A stretch of 64,000 nt of DNA from an uncultured Oscillospiraceae bacterium. Lineage in GTDB: Bacteria > Bacillota > Clostridia > Oscillospirales > Ruminococcaceae. Each line of letters begins with the position of its first letter. The stretch's first letter is position 1. Location of the stretch: the NCBI GenBank assembly GCA_900540595.1, contig UQGL01000010.1:5356-69355 (forward strand), read 5' to 3'. The notes beneath the pieces were generated by a model. That model did not search any database and was not told the DNA's origin. It was given only the letters and a program-made list of their open reading frames with translations. Below, in pieces: positions 51,831 to 59,725 of this stretch. The translations under genes were made by a program, and so were the position numbers.

Positions 51831-53002
51831 ACGCGCGCCACGCCGCTTTCCCGTGCAGCCTGTGCAACGGCTGCGGCTACAGCATCGGCTACACGCGGGT
51901 CGAACGCCTTGGGCAGAATGTTTTCCTCGCTCAGCTCATCGTCAGGGATGAGGCCCGCAATGGCCTTGGCGGCTGCCATCTTCATGGCGGGGTTGATGTC
52001 CCGGGCGCGGACCGAGAGCGCACCCTTGAAGATGCCGGGGAACGCCAGCACATTGTTGACCTGATTCGGGAAGTCGGAGCGGCCGGTGCCGATGACCCGG
52101 ACACCCGCCTGTTTGGCAAGGTCAGGCATGATCTCGGGCGTGGGGTTGGCCATGGCAAAGACGATGGCATCCTTTGCCATTGTGGCGGCCAGCTCGGGGG
52201 TAAGTGCCCCCGCAATGGAGGTGCCGATAAAGATGTCAGCGTCCCGTATGGCCTCCGCCAGACCGCCGGACAACTTTTCGGGGTTTGTTTCCTCGGCCAG
52301 CTTGCCCTTGTGACCCTCCAGCCCGGCGGGGCGGCCGGGCAGCAGAATGCCATGCTCATCGACCGCGATGATGTTTCTGGCACCCGCGACCTGCAGCATG
52401 TGGATGATGGCTGTGCCGGCGGCGCCGGGGCCGTTCTGGACGATCTTGACATCCTCGATGCGCTTGCCGACGACCTTCAGCGCGTTGAGCACACCTGCCA
52501 GCACGATAATGGCGGTGCCGTGCTGATCGTCGTGGAACACGGGAATATCAAGGTCGCGTTCAAGCTCTGCCTCGATCTCAAAGCACTCCGGGCTGCGGAT
52601 ATCCTCAAGGTTGATGCCGCCGAAGGTCGGCGCAATGGCCTTGACCGCTGCGATGACCTCCTCCTTTGTCTTGGCGTTCAGGCAGATGGGGAACGCATCG
52701 ACACCGCCGAACTCCTTGAACAGGACGCACTTTCCCTCCATGACTGGCAGACCGGCCTCGGGGCCGATATTGCCAAGCCCCAGCACGGCGGTGCCGTTGG
52801 TGACTACGGCCACGGTGCGGCCCTTCATCGTGTAGGTGTATACATCGTCGGGATTCGCCTTGATCTTGCGGCAGGGCTCAGCCACGCCGGGGGTGTAGGC
52901 GGTGGACAGCGCATCGCGGTCCTTACATTCGCAAAGGCTCTGTACGGCGATCTTGCCGGGAAATTTGCTGTGGAGTTCAAGCGCTGCTTTGTTATAGTCC
53001 AT
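51827..53002 (-). CDS. NAD(P)-dependent malic enzyme
   Basis: A 391-residue short-type malic enzyme (malate to pyruvate and CO2). Motifs: YTPGVAEPCRKI, VAVVTNGTAVLGLGNIGPEAG, FHDDQHGTAIIVLAG and NGPGAAGTAIIHMLQVAG (nucleotide site). First gene of the malic enzyme-fumarase-sortase operon. Cofactor preference cannot be read with confidence. Confidence 0.93.
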   Translation of the reverse strand: MDYNKAALELHSKFPGKIAVQSLCECKDRDALSTAYTPGVAEPCRKIKANPDDVYTYTMKGRTVAVVTNGTAVLGLGNIGPEAGLPVMEGKCVLFKEFGGVDAFPICLNAKTKEEVIAAVKAIAPTFGGINLEDIRSPECFEIEAELERDLDIPVFHDDQHGTAIIVLAGVLNALKVVGKRIEDVKIVQNGPGAAGTAIIHMLQVAGARNIIAVDEHGILLPGRPAGLEGHKGKLAEETNPEKLSGGLAEAIRDADIFIGTSIAGALTPELAATMAKDAIVFAMANPTPEIMPDLAKQAGVRVIGTGRSDFPNQVNNVLAFPGIFKGALSVRARDINPAMKMAAAKAIAGLIPDDELSEENILPKAFDPRVADAVAAAVAQAARESGVARV

Positions 53003-53051
53003 GGGGATGCCTCTCCTTACTATATAATTTTACTTTCCGTAATGGTGCTCG

Positions 53052-53137
53052 GTAGGGGCCGGACATGTCCGGCCCGCAGCCTTGCCGCCAAATCGCTATG
53101 GATTTTATGTTGAGGGCAGGGCATGCCCTGCCCCTAC
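53052..53137. repeat. GTAGGGGC double-hairpin repeat
   Basis: GTAGGGGCCGGACATGTCC/GGCCC on the left and GGGCAGGGCATGCCCTGCCC then CTAC on the right, a variant arm set of the same family. Between malic enzyme and the CDF gene. Confidence 0.75.
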
Positions 53138-53150
53138 AGAGTTACTTCTT

Positions 53151-54347
53151 TTATTCATGGTGTACCGGCGCATAGTCCGGTTCCAGTTTTATGACGCAGA
53201 AATGATCCGGCCATTTTTCCTGCACGGAATTGCGCAGAGCGCTGACAAGCCTGACACCGCGGTGCTGCTTGTCGGTCATGTACTCGGCAGGCACGGCGCA
53301 GTCAAAGATTACATTGGTATGGGTCGGGCCGGGCACGATGCGCAGGTCGTGAATGTTCGCCAGCGGCTCAAGCTTGCGGATCTCCTGCTGCAAGAACGCC
53401 TTCAGCTCGTCCGCATGGGGGTCGCCGGTCACGACCGGGTCAAAGTGTATCGTGGCAATCAGGCCGTCCTGCACCAGCAGGTCGCGCTCAATGCGGTCAA
53501 TGACATCATGGCTGTGCATGACATCATCCTTGGAATCCATTTCCAGATGGAAGCTGACCAACCGGCTGCCGGGGCCGTAATCGTGGATCATCAGATCGTG
53601 TACGCCCAACACACCGGGGTAGCTCATTGCCTTTTTTTCGATATGCTCGACCAACTCCGGGTCGGGTGCCGCACCGAGCAGCGGATTGATGGTATCGCGC
53701 ACAAGTGAAGCGCCGCTGTACAGGATGAACGCCGCCACACCAAGGCCCATCAAACCGTCCAGACGGGTAAAGCCGGACAGCTTTGTCAGCACTGTGGCAG
53801 CAAGGACCGCGGCTGTGGTGATGACATCGTTGCGGGCATCGGCGGCGGTGGCCAGCAGGGTCTCAGACTCGATGTCCGTGCCGATTTTGTGGTTGAGCCT
53901 TGCCATCCAGAGCTTGACAAGGATGGAGGCCGCCAGCACCGCGACCATGACCCAGTTGAAGTCCACGGCTGTGGGGTGCAGCACCTTTGCAAAGCTCTCC
54001 TTCAGCAGCTCAACGCCGATGACGAGGATCATGACTGAGACGGCCAGCCCGGCCAGATACTCATACCGGGCGTGGCCGTAGGGATGCTCTGAGTCGGCCG
54101 GGCGTGCGCCAAGCTTGAAGCCCAGCAAACTGACGATGTTGGAGCTTGCATCAGACAGGTTGTTCATACCGTCGGCGGTCACGGCCACACTGCCGGTCAA
54201 TACGCCGACAGCGATCTTGCCGCCTGCCAAAAGCAGGTTGCATACCACGCTGACGATGCAGGCCAGATTGCCGTAGGCCGTGCGGACGGCGCGGTCCTCG
54301 GTCTTTTCATGGTTTTTGATAAAGGTTTTTATCAGAAATTGTATCAA
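53151..54347 (-). CDS. Cation diffusion facilitator family transporter
   Basis: A 398-residue CDF transporter with six transmembrane helices. The metal site is DGMNNLSDA in helix 2 with a second Asp pair in helix 5 region, and HPYGHARYEYLAGL follows helix 2. The cytoplasmic dimerisation domain holds HSHDVIDRIERDLL and further Asp/His residues. A long C-terminal extension (about 100 residues) continues past the usual domain. Zn/Mn/Fe efflux likely; exact ion unknown. Confidence 0.88.
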   Translation of the reverse strand: MIQFLIKTFIKNHEKTEDRAVRTAYGNLACIVSVVCNLLLAGGKIAVGVLTGSVAVTADGMNNLSDASSNIVSLLGFKLGARPADSEHPYGHARYEYLAGLAVSVMILVIGVELLKESFAKVLHPTAVDFNWVMVAVLAASILVKLWMARLNHKIGTDIESETLLATAADARNDVITTAAVLAATVLTKLSGFTRLDGLMGLGVAAFILYSGASLVRDTINPLLGAAPDPELVEHIEKKAMSYPGVLGVHDLMIHDYGPGSRLVSFHLEMDSKDDVMHSHDVIDRIERDLLVQDGLIATIHFDPVVTGDPHADELKAFLQQEIRKLEPLANIHDLRIVPGPTHTNVIFDCAVPAEYMTDKQHRGVRLVSALRNSVQEKWPDHFCVIKLEPDYAPVHHE

Positions 54348-54360
54348 ACAGAAACGCCCC

Positions 54361-54399
54361 TTTTTAGAAAACGGCAGACCGTGTCAGGGTCTGCCGTTT
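54361..54399 (-). terminator. Terminator after purA
   Basis: AAACGGCAGACC/GGTCTGCCGTTT stem (54369-54380 with 54388-54399), 7-nt loop, followed on the minus strand by TCTAAAAA. T run is short. Confidence 0.7.
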
Positions 54400-54426
54400 G
54401 TATGGATAGTATTGATCGGGCGCGAT

Positions 54427-55719
54427 TTAGTCGCGGACGATGCAGGCGTCGCGCTCGGGTCCGACAGAGATGTACTTGATCTTGCAGCCGACCAGCTCCT
54501 CCAGACGCTTTACATAGTCCTGAGCAGCCTTGGGCAGGTCCTCAAACTTGCGCACGCCGGTAATGTCGCAGTGCCAGCCGGGCACGGTCTCCACAACAGG
54601 CTGGGCATCGTCCAGCGCCTTGCCCATCGGGAAACGGGTCGTGGTGGTGCCGTCGGTCAGCTTGTAGGCAGTGACGATGGGCACCTGCTCCATATAGTCG
54701 AGGACATCAAGCAGGGTCAGGGCCAGTTCATCGCAGCCCTGGCACTGTACGCCGTAGCGGCTTGCCACAGCGTCAAACGGGCCGACGCGGCGGGGACGGC
54801 CAGTGGCAGCGCCGTACTCGTGGCCGTGCTCACGCAGGACATCCTTGTCAGCCTCGGACATAGCCAGCTCGGTGGTGAAGGGACCCTCGCCGACACAGGA
54901 GGAGTAAGCCTTCATGATGCCGATGGAGAGGTTCAGCTTGTGGCCCGGGATGCCGGCGCCGATGGGGGCGTAGGCAGACACGGTGTTGGAGGAGGAGGTG
55001 TAGGGATAGATGCCGAAATCGATGTCGCGCAGCGCGCCGAGCTGGGCCTCAAACATGATCTTCTTGCCCTCGCGGTCGGCCTTGTCGAGGTAATCGCCCA
55101 CATCGCAGATGTAGGGGGCAAACAGCTTGGAATATTTCTCGCACCATGCCCACATCTCGTCAACGCTGACGGGCTTCTGGCCGTAGATCTTCTCCATGGT
55201 CAGGTTCTTGGACTCGACGATGGTCTCCAGACGCTTCTTGACACCGGCGTCCATATGGACGAGGTCGCCCATGCGCAGGGTCTTTTTCATGTACTTGTCG
55301 CCGTAGCTGTAGGCGATGCCGCGCTTGGTGGAGCCGAACTGAGCGCCGGTCTTGGACAGGCGCTCCTCCTCCAGACCGTCCTGTGCCACATGGAAGGGCA
55401 TGGTGATGGTCGCGCGGTCGGAAATCTTCAGGTTCTTGGGGCTGATCTCAACACCCTTCTCGGTCAGGGAGGCGATCTCCTTCTCGAGGTGCTCGGGGTC
55501 GATGACCATGCCGCCGCCCATAACGCAGACAACGTCGGGGCGCAGAATGCCGGAGGGAATCAGGTTCAGGACGAATTTGCCGCGCTCGTTCTTGACGGTG
55601 TGGCCTGCATTGTCGCCGCCCTGATAGCGCGCAACAATGTCATAGTTCTGGCTGAGCAGGTCGACCATGCGGCCCTTGCCCTCGTCGCCCCAGTTGATGC
55701 CGGTAATGGAAGTAAGCAT
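54427..55719 (-). CDS. purA: Adenylosuccinate synthetase
   Basis: A 430-residue GTP-dependent enzyme that commits IMP to AMP. GTP-binding loop GINWGDEGKGRMVDLL and GGDNAGHTV near the N-terminus, PRRVGPFDAVA and the GTP-base motif region near the C-terminus. Separate transcription unit from the pur operon, with its own extended -10 upstream. Confidence 0.95.
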   Translation of the reverse strand: MLTSITGINWGDEGKGRMVDLLSQNYDIVARYQGGDNAGHTVKNERGKFVLNLIPSGILRPDVVCVMGGGMVIDPEHLEKEIASLTEKGVEISPKNLKISDRATITMPFHVAQDGLEEERLSKTGAQFGSTKRGIAYSYGDKYMKKTLRMGDLVHMDAGVKKRLETIVESKNLTMEKIYGQKPVSVDEMWAWCEKYSKLFAPYICDVGDYLDKADREGKKIMFEAQLGALRDIDFGIYPYTSSSNTVSAYAPIGAGIPGHKLNLSIGIMKAYSSCVGEGPFTTELAMSEADKDVLREHGHEYGAATGRPRRVGPFDAVASRYGVQCQGCDELALTLLDVLDYMEQVPIVTAYKLTDGTTTTRFPMGKALDDAQPVVETVPGWHCDITGVRKFEDLPKAAQDYVKRLEELVGCKIKYISVGPERDACIVRD

Positions 55720-55794
55720 ACGTTTCTACCTCTTTTGTAAGTAAATAGGCATTTCAGCCTTTTCCGGAATCCCCGGGATCCGCTGCCGTCTTCT

Positions 55795-55804
55795 ATTATA
55801 ACAT
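55795..55804 (-). promoter_or_regulatory. Extended -10 promoter of purA
   Basis: Minus strand ATGTTATAAT, an extended TG-N-TATAAT -10; the -35 is poor. It leaves a leader of about 70 bases with GC-rich hairpin potential (GGATCCCGGGGATTCC). Confidence 0.45.
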
Positions 55805-55888
55805 AGTAGTCAAGGGATTGCTATAGCCTTTTTGTACAAGATTTCGCGGCATCGTTTTCCGGCGGCGGGGTTTTCATCAGATTTTCAT

Positions 55889-55916
55889 TTTACTTTTTCA
55901 AAAAAGAGTGTATAAT
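55889..55916 (+). promoter_or_regulatory. Promoter of the FKBP lipoprotein gene
   Basis: TTTACT (55889-55894), 16-nt spacer, TATAAT (55911-55916). Confidence 0.55.
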
Positions 55917-55955
55917 GTTGTGGTATGCAATTTTATAAAGAAACAGGAGATACCC

Positions 55956-57155
55956 ATGAAACTGACTCATATCCATCGTCTGACGGCCCTTGGTCTGGCT
56001 GTCGGCATGACCGCTGCCCTGACCGCCTGCGGCAAGGGCAAGGACGAGGCAGCTGCCTCCACCGCTGAGACGGCTGCAACCTCCGACACCGCCGCCACCG
56101 GCGAGACCGCTGATGATTCCGCCTACGCTTATCTGGCTGACTTCAGCTTTTCCGATGCGTTTGATGAGAACGGCTACCTCAAGGGCGTGACCGCTGCCGA
56201 CTATGTAAATCTGCCCGATGACTACGCCGACATCACGATCAGCGCTGATCTCGGTCAGGTCAGTGAGGACGACATCACCAACTATATCAATACGAATGTC
56301 CTTGCCAGCTTTGCCACCGACACGCAGGTCACCGACCGCGCCGCGGCGGACGGCGATACCGTCAACATCGACTATGTGGGCCGCATCGACGGCGTTGCCT
56401 TTGACGGCGGCGACAGTCAGGGCAAGGGCTACGACCTGACCCTCGGCAGCGGTACCTTTATCGACGGCTTTGAGGATCAGATCGTCGGCCACACCCCCGG
56501 CGAGACCTTTGATGTCACCGTCACCTTCCCCGAAAACTACGGCAACGCGGACCTGAGCGGCAAGGAGGCTGTCTTTGAGACAACCCTGCACTACATCAAG
56601 GAGTCCGTCACCCCGGAGCTGACCGACGACTGGGTGAAGGAGAATCTCTCCGCCACGATGAACCTGAACAGCATTGACGAGCTGAAGGCGTTTGTCAAGA
56701 GCACGATGCTCTATGACAATCAGTCCAGCGAGGTCTACTCCGCCCTGCACGATAAGGTCAGCTACACCGATGAGCTGCCCCAAATTGCGCTGGACTACTA
56801 CCGCGATGTGCTGCTGTACCGCATCTACACCTACGCGCAGAACTACGGCACCACCATGGACGCCCTGCTTGCCTCCGGCATGATGGGCAGCAGCTATGAC
56901 AATGTAGACGCCTACCTCAAGGATGCGCACGACAGCATCCGCTCCATCACCCAGCAGGCCCTGCTCATGCAGGCCGTGGCCGAGAAGATGGGCTTCCGCT
57001 GTGACACCGCAACGATGAACGCCGATTTCGGCCGCTACTACGGCACGACCGACCCCACCCAGTATGTGACCGCCTATGGCGAGAACTATGTCAAGATGAA
57101 TGTGCTGCAGAGCGATGTGATGCAGAACCTCATCGACAATGTCAAATATGAGTAA
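55956..57155 (+). CDS. Secreted lipoprotein with FKBP-type PPIase and trigger-factor-like C-terminal domain
   Basis: A 399-residue exported foldase. Signal peptide with lipobox LTAC (Cys about residue 24) and an Ala/Thr-rich linker. The FKBP core includes DGDTVNIDYVGRIDG, TLGSGTFIDGFEDQIVG and FDVTVTFPENYG. The helical C-terminus (about 220-399) resembles the trigger-factor substrate-binding domain. It should fold proteins after secretion. AGGAG precedes the ATG. Its own promoter and terminator make it monocistronic. Confidence 0.85.
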   Translation: MKLTHIHRLTALGLAVGMTAALTACGKGKDEAAASTAETAATSDTAATGETADDSAYAYLADFSFSDAFDENGYLKGVTAADYVNLPDDYADITISADLGQVSEDDITNYINTNVLASFATDTQVTDRAAADGDTVNIDYVGRIDGVAFDGGDSQGKGYDLTLGSGTFIDGFEDQIVGHTPGETFDVTVTFPENYGNADLSGKEAVFETTLHYIKESVTPELTDDWVKENLSATMNLNSIDELKAFVKSTMLYDNQSSEVYSALHDKVSYTDELPQIALDYYRDVLLYRIYTYAQNYGTTMDALLASGMMGSSYDNVDAYLKDAHDSIRSITQQALLMQAVAEKMGFRCDTATMNADFGRYYGTTDPTQYVTAYGENYVKMNVLQSDVMQNLIDNVKYE

Positions 57156-57172
57156 GCGGTTTTGACCGCCCC

Positions 57173-57202
57173 ATGCCCCCGACACCCGCCGGGGGCATTT
57201 TT
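57173..57202 (+). terminator. Terminator after the FKBP lipoprotein gene
   Basis: ATGCCCCC/GGGGGCAT stem (57173-57180 with 57191-57198), 10-nt loop, TTTTT. Confidence 0.8.
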
Positions 57203-57203
57203 C

Positions 57204-57232
57204 TTGCTTTTTGCCGCAAAAGTCTATATAAT
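57204..57232 (+). promoter_or_regulatory. Promoter of metA
   Basis: TTGCTT (57204-57209), 17-nt spacer, TATAAT (57227-57232). The 60-base leader shows no SAM riboswitch or T-box. Confidence 0.7.
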
Positions 57233-57299
57233 AGTACCATCCAAACGGGCCGGCACCGCCGCCGCACCCGGATTCTGAGTTAGTAAGGAGTCTTCTCCC

Positions 57300-58229
57300 A
57301 TGCCGCTGATCATCCCGAAAAACCTGCCCGCCTATGACGAGCTGCAGCAGGAAAATGTCTTTGTCATGCACCAGGAGCGCGCCATGAGCCAGCACATCCG
57401 CCCGCTGCGCATCCTGATCCTCAACCTGATGCCGACCAAGATCGTGACAGAGACCCAGCTGGCCCGCCTGCTGGCAAACAGCCCGCTGCAGGTGCAGGTC
57501 ACCTTTTTGCAGACTGCCACCCACAGCACGACCCACACCGCACCCGAGCATATGAAGGCTTTTTACAAGACCTTTGATGAGATCCGGAACGAGCGCTTTG
57601 ACGGCATGATCATCACCGGTGCCCCCATTGAGGATCTGGACTATGAGGCCGTGGACTACTGGGACGAGCTTTGCCGGATCATGGACTACACCAAGGAAAA
57701 TGTCTACTCGACGATCCACCTTTGCTGGGGTGCGCTGGCGGGCCTGTACTACCATTTTGGCATCCCCAAGGTGCATCTGGACAAAAAGATGTTCGGCGTG
57801 TTTGAGCATCGCGTCACCCGCCCGTCCAACCCGCTGGTGCGCGGCTTTGATGAGGTGTTCTATGCCCCGCACAGCCGCTGGGCCGGGCTGGACCGCGCCG
57901 CCATTGATGCCTGCGGTGATCTGCGCATTCTGGCGGAGAGCGATACGGCAGGCCCGATGCTGCTCTCGACCGAGTCGGGGCGGCAGATCTTTGTCATCGG
58001 CCACCCAGAGTATGACAAGTACACGCTGGACAAGGAATACAAGCGCGATGTGAAGGCCGGCAAGCCCATCAACATTCCCTGCAACTACTATCCCGAGGAT
58101 GACCCGGACCGCGACCCGCTGTTCCGCTGGCGCGCCCACGGCTACCTGCTCTACACAAACTGGCTCAACTACTATGTGTATCAGGATACGCCGTATGACC
58201 TGACCCATCTGGAAGCATTGGAGAAATAA
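57300..58229 (+). CDS. metA: Homoserine O-acetyltransferase of the MetA family
   Basis: A 309-residue MetA. Catalytic Cys142 in HLCWGALAGLYYHF; His and Glu in GHPEYDKY. Residue 111 is Glu (GAPIEDLDYE). Glu at this position goes with acetyl-CoA use, while Gly goes with succinyl-CoA, so despite the gene name the product should be O-acetylhomoserine. GTAAGGAG precedes the ATG. Methionine pathway; the next gene starts 2 bp later but is unrelated in function. Confidence 0.93.
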   Translation: MPLIIPKNLPAYDELQQENVFVMHQERAMSQHIRPLRILILNLMPTKIVTETQLARLLANSPLQVQVTFLQTATHSTTHTAPEHMKAFYKTFDEIRNERFDGMIITGAPIEDLDYEAVDYWDELCRIMDYTKENVYSTIHLCWGALAGLYYHFGIPKVHLDKKMFGVFEHRVTRPSNPLVRGFDEVFYAPHSRWAGLDRAAIDACGDLRILAESDTAGPMLLSTESGRQIFVIGHPEYDKYTLDKEYKRDVKAGKPINIPCNYYPEDDPDRDPLFRWRAHGYLLYTNWLNYYVYQDTPYDLTHLEALEK

Positions 58230-58231
58230 TT

Positions 58232-59020
58232 ATGCCGAAAATCAGCGCCTGTATTGTGGCGTACTGCGATTATGAGGAGGTATGCGCCGCGGTGCGCAGC
58301 ATTCTGCAGCATACCCCCGCCCCTGATTTTTCCCTGTATGTTGTCGATAACGGCAGCCCTGACGGCTGCGGCCAACGGCTGGCTGAGACCGATTTTGGTG
58401 ACGCCCGCGTTACCGTTTTGCCGCTGGCGCAGAATCTCGGCTTCGGCAAGGGTCACAACGCGGTCATCCCGCGGCTGGACAGTGCGGTGCATTTCATCCT
58501 GAACCCGGACATTCTTTTGACCGGGGATGTGCTTGAGCCGATGGCCGACTGGCTGCTGGCCCGGAAGGGCGCTGCCATGGCCACGCCGCAGCTGCGCTAT
58601 CCGGACGGACGGCTGCAGCACCTGCCCCGCCGCAAGCCCACCCCCTGGCTGCTGCTGGCGCGCCAGCTGGCCCCGCGCTTTGGCGGCTGCTTTGCCAAGG
58701 CCGATGACCACTACACAATGCAGGACGAGGACCTGAGCGCGCCGCGCCGCATCGAATTCTGCACCGGCAGCTTTATGGCGGTGCGCACCGATGTTTTTAA
58801 GGAGATCGGCGGCTTTGACCCCGCGTATTTCATGTATGTGGAGGACGCCGACCTGACCCAGAAGGTGCTGCAGAAGGGCACCGTCTGGCTGGCCCCGCAG
58901 TTTTCCGCCATCCATGCATGGCACCGCGCCCCGATGCGCGATGCAGGCAAGTTCAAGATGCAGCTTGTCAGCATGGGGCGGTATTTCAAAAAGTGGGGCT
59001 GCGGGAAAGGCAAGGTTTGA
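58232..59020 (+). CDS. Glycosyltransferase family 2 (rhamnosyltransferase-like)
   Basis: A 262-residue GT-A enzyme: VDNGSPD (nucleotide-binding), NPDILLTGDV (the DXD-like site), GSFMAVRTDVFKEIGGFDP, and EDADLTQKVLQKG near the C-terminus. Similar enzymes add rhamnose to surface polysaccharide. It lies 2 bp after metA, probably on the same transcript although there is no functional link. Confidence 0.85.
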   Translation: MPKISACIVAYCDYEEVCAAVRSILQHTPAPDFSLYVVDNGSPDGCGQRLAETDFGDARVTVLPLAQNLGFGKGHNAVIPRLDSAVHFILNPDILLTGDVLEPMADWLLARKGAAMATPQLRYPDGRLQHLPRRKPTPWLLLARQLAPRFGGCFAKADDHYTMQDEDLSAPRRIEFCTGSFMAVRTDVFKEIGGFDPAYFMYVEDADLTQKVLQKGTVWLAPQFSAIHAWHRAPMRDAGKFKMQLVSMGRYFKKWGCGKGKV

Positions 59021-59051
59021 TACCAGCATTGCAAAACAAATGAAAATTGTG

Positions 59052-59087
59052 CAACCACCCGTTTTTGCGGGTGGTTGTAGTTTTTTT
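59052..59087 (+). terminator. Terminator after the metA-glycosyltransferase unit
   Basis: CAACCACCCG/CGGGTGGTTG stem (59052-59061 with 59068-59077), then TAG and seven Ts. Confidence 0.88.
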
Positions 59088-59097
59088 GCGCGGCTAT

Positions 59098-59126
59098 TGT
59101 GACATTTCCTGCCGTGCGGCCGTTTA
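59098..59126 (+). promoter_or_regulatory. Candidate ECF-type promoter of the sigma-factor gene
   Basis: TGTGACA (59098-59104), 16-nt spacer, CGTTTA (59121-59126). The -35 resembles the AAC-containing -35 of many ECF promoters and the -10 resembles CGTC. A sigma-A promoter is not evident. Confidence 0.35.
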
Positions 59127-59169
59127 GTGGGTACAAGGCCTTGAATCAGAAAGGAAGAATCACAACGCC

Positions 59170-59709
59170 ATGGAGGATAACAGAATCATAGATGCCCTGC
59201 TGGCAGAACCCGAAACGGGGCTGCAGTTGTTGCTGACACAGTACGGCGGGCTGATCCATACCGTCATTTGCCGTATTCTGCCCAACAACCCGCAGGATGC
59301 CGAGGAGTGCGCCGCCGATGTTCTGGTGGCAGCATGGAAACACGCAGCCGAATTTAAGCAGCAAAACCGTCTGCTGCGCGCCTGGCTGTGCGTGACGGCG
59401 CGCAATGCAGCCATCGACCGTTGGCGGGCGCTGCGGCCCCGACAACAGGAATGTGAGCTGAACGACGAACTGGCGCAGGACTGGATGACCGAGCGCCGCT
59501 CCACCGAGGCGGAGGAACTGATTGCCCAACTGCTGACCGAACTGCCGGAACCGGACAGGGAGATATTTTTCCGCCGCTATTATTACAGGGAGTCCTGCCG
59601 CGAAATCGGCCGCAGGCTGAACATGCAGGAACATACCGTCAATGTCCGACTTTCCCGCGGGCGCGAAAAGCTGCGCAAACAGTTTGCCGCGCTGCGCAAT
59701 ACTTATTAA
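59170..59709 (+). CDS. RNA polymerase sigma factor, ECF type
   Basis: A 179-residue sigma-70 family protein with regions 2 (DAEECAADVLVAAWKHA; RAWLCVTARNAAIDRWR) and 4 (ELPEPDREIFFRRYYYRES; NMQEHTVNVRLSRGREKLRKQF). Region 3 is missing, as in ECF factors. Followed 16 bp later by a single-pass membrane protein of the DUF4179 type, its likely anti-sigma. Confidence 0.9.
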   Translation: MEDNRIIDALLAEPETGLQLLLTQYGGLIHTVICRILPNNPQDAEECAADVLVAAWKHAAEFKQQNRLLRAWLCVTARNAAIDRWRALRPRQQECELNDELAQDWMTERRSTEAEELIAQLLTELPEPDREIFFRRYYYRESCREIGRRLNMQEHTVNVRLSRGREKLRKQFAALRNTY

Positions 59710-59725
59710 GAGGGGGCTGCAACTT

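Noticed and set aside
57233..57299. SAM riboswitch or T-box before metA
   Set aside because: The leader is only about 60 bases and has neither the kink-turn/pseudoknot motifs nor a T-box sequence.
55890..58208. 772-residue minus-strand frame
   Set aside because: Antisense to the FKBP lipoprotein and metA; crosses their promoters and terminator.
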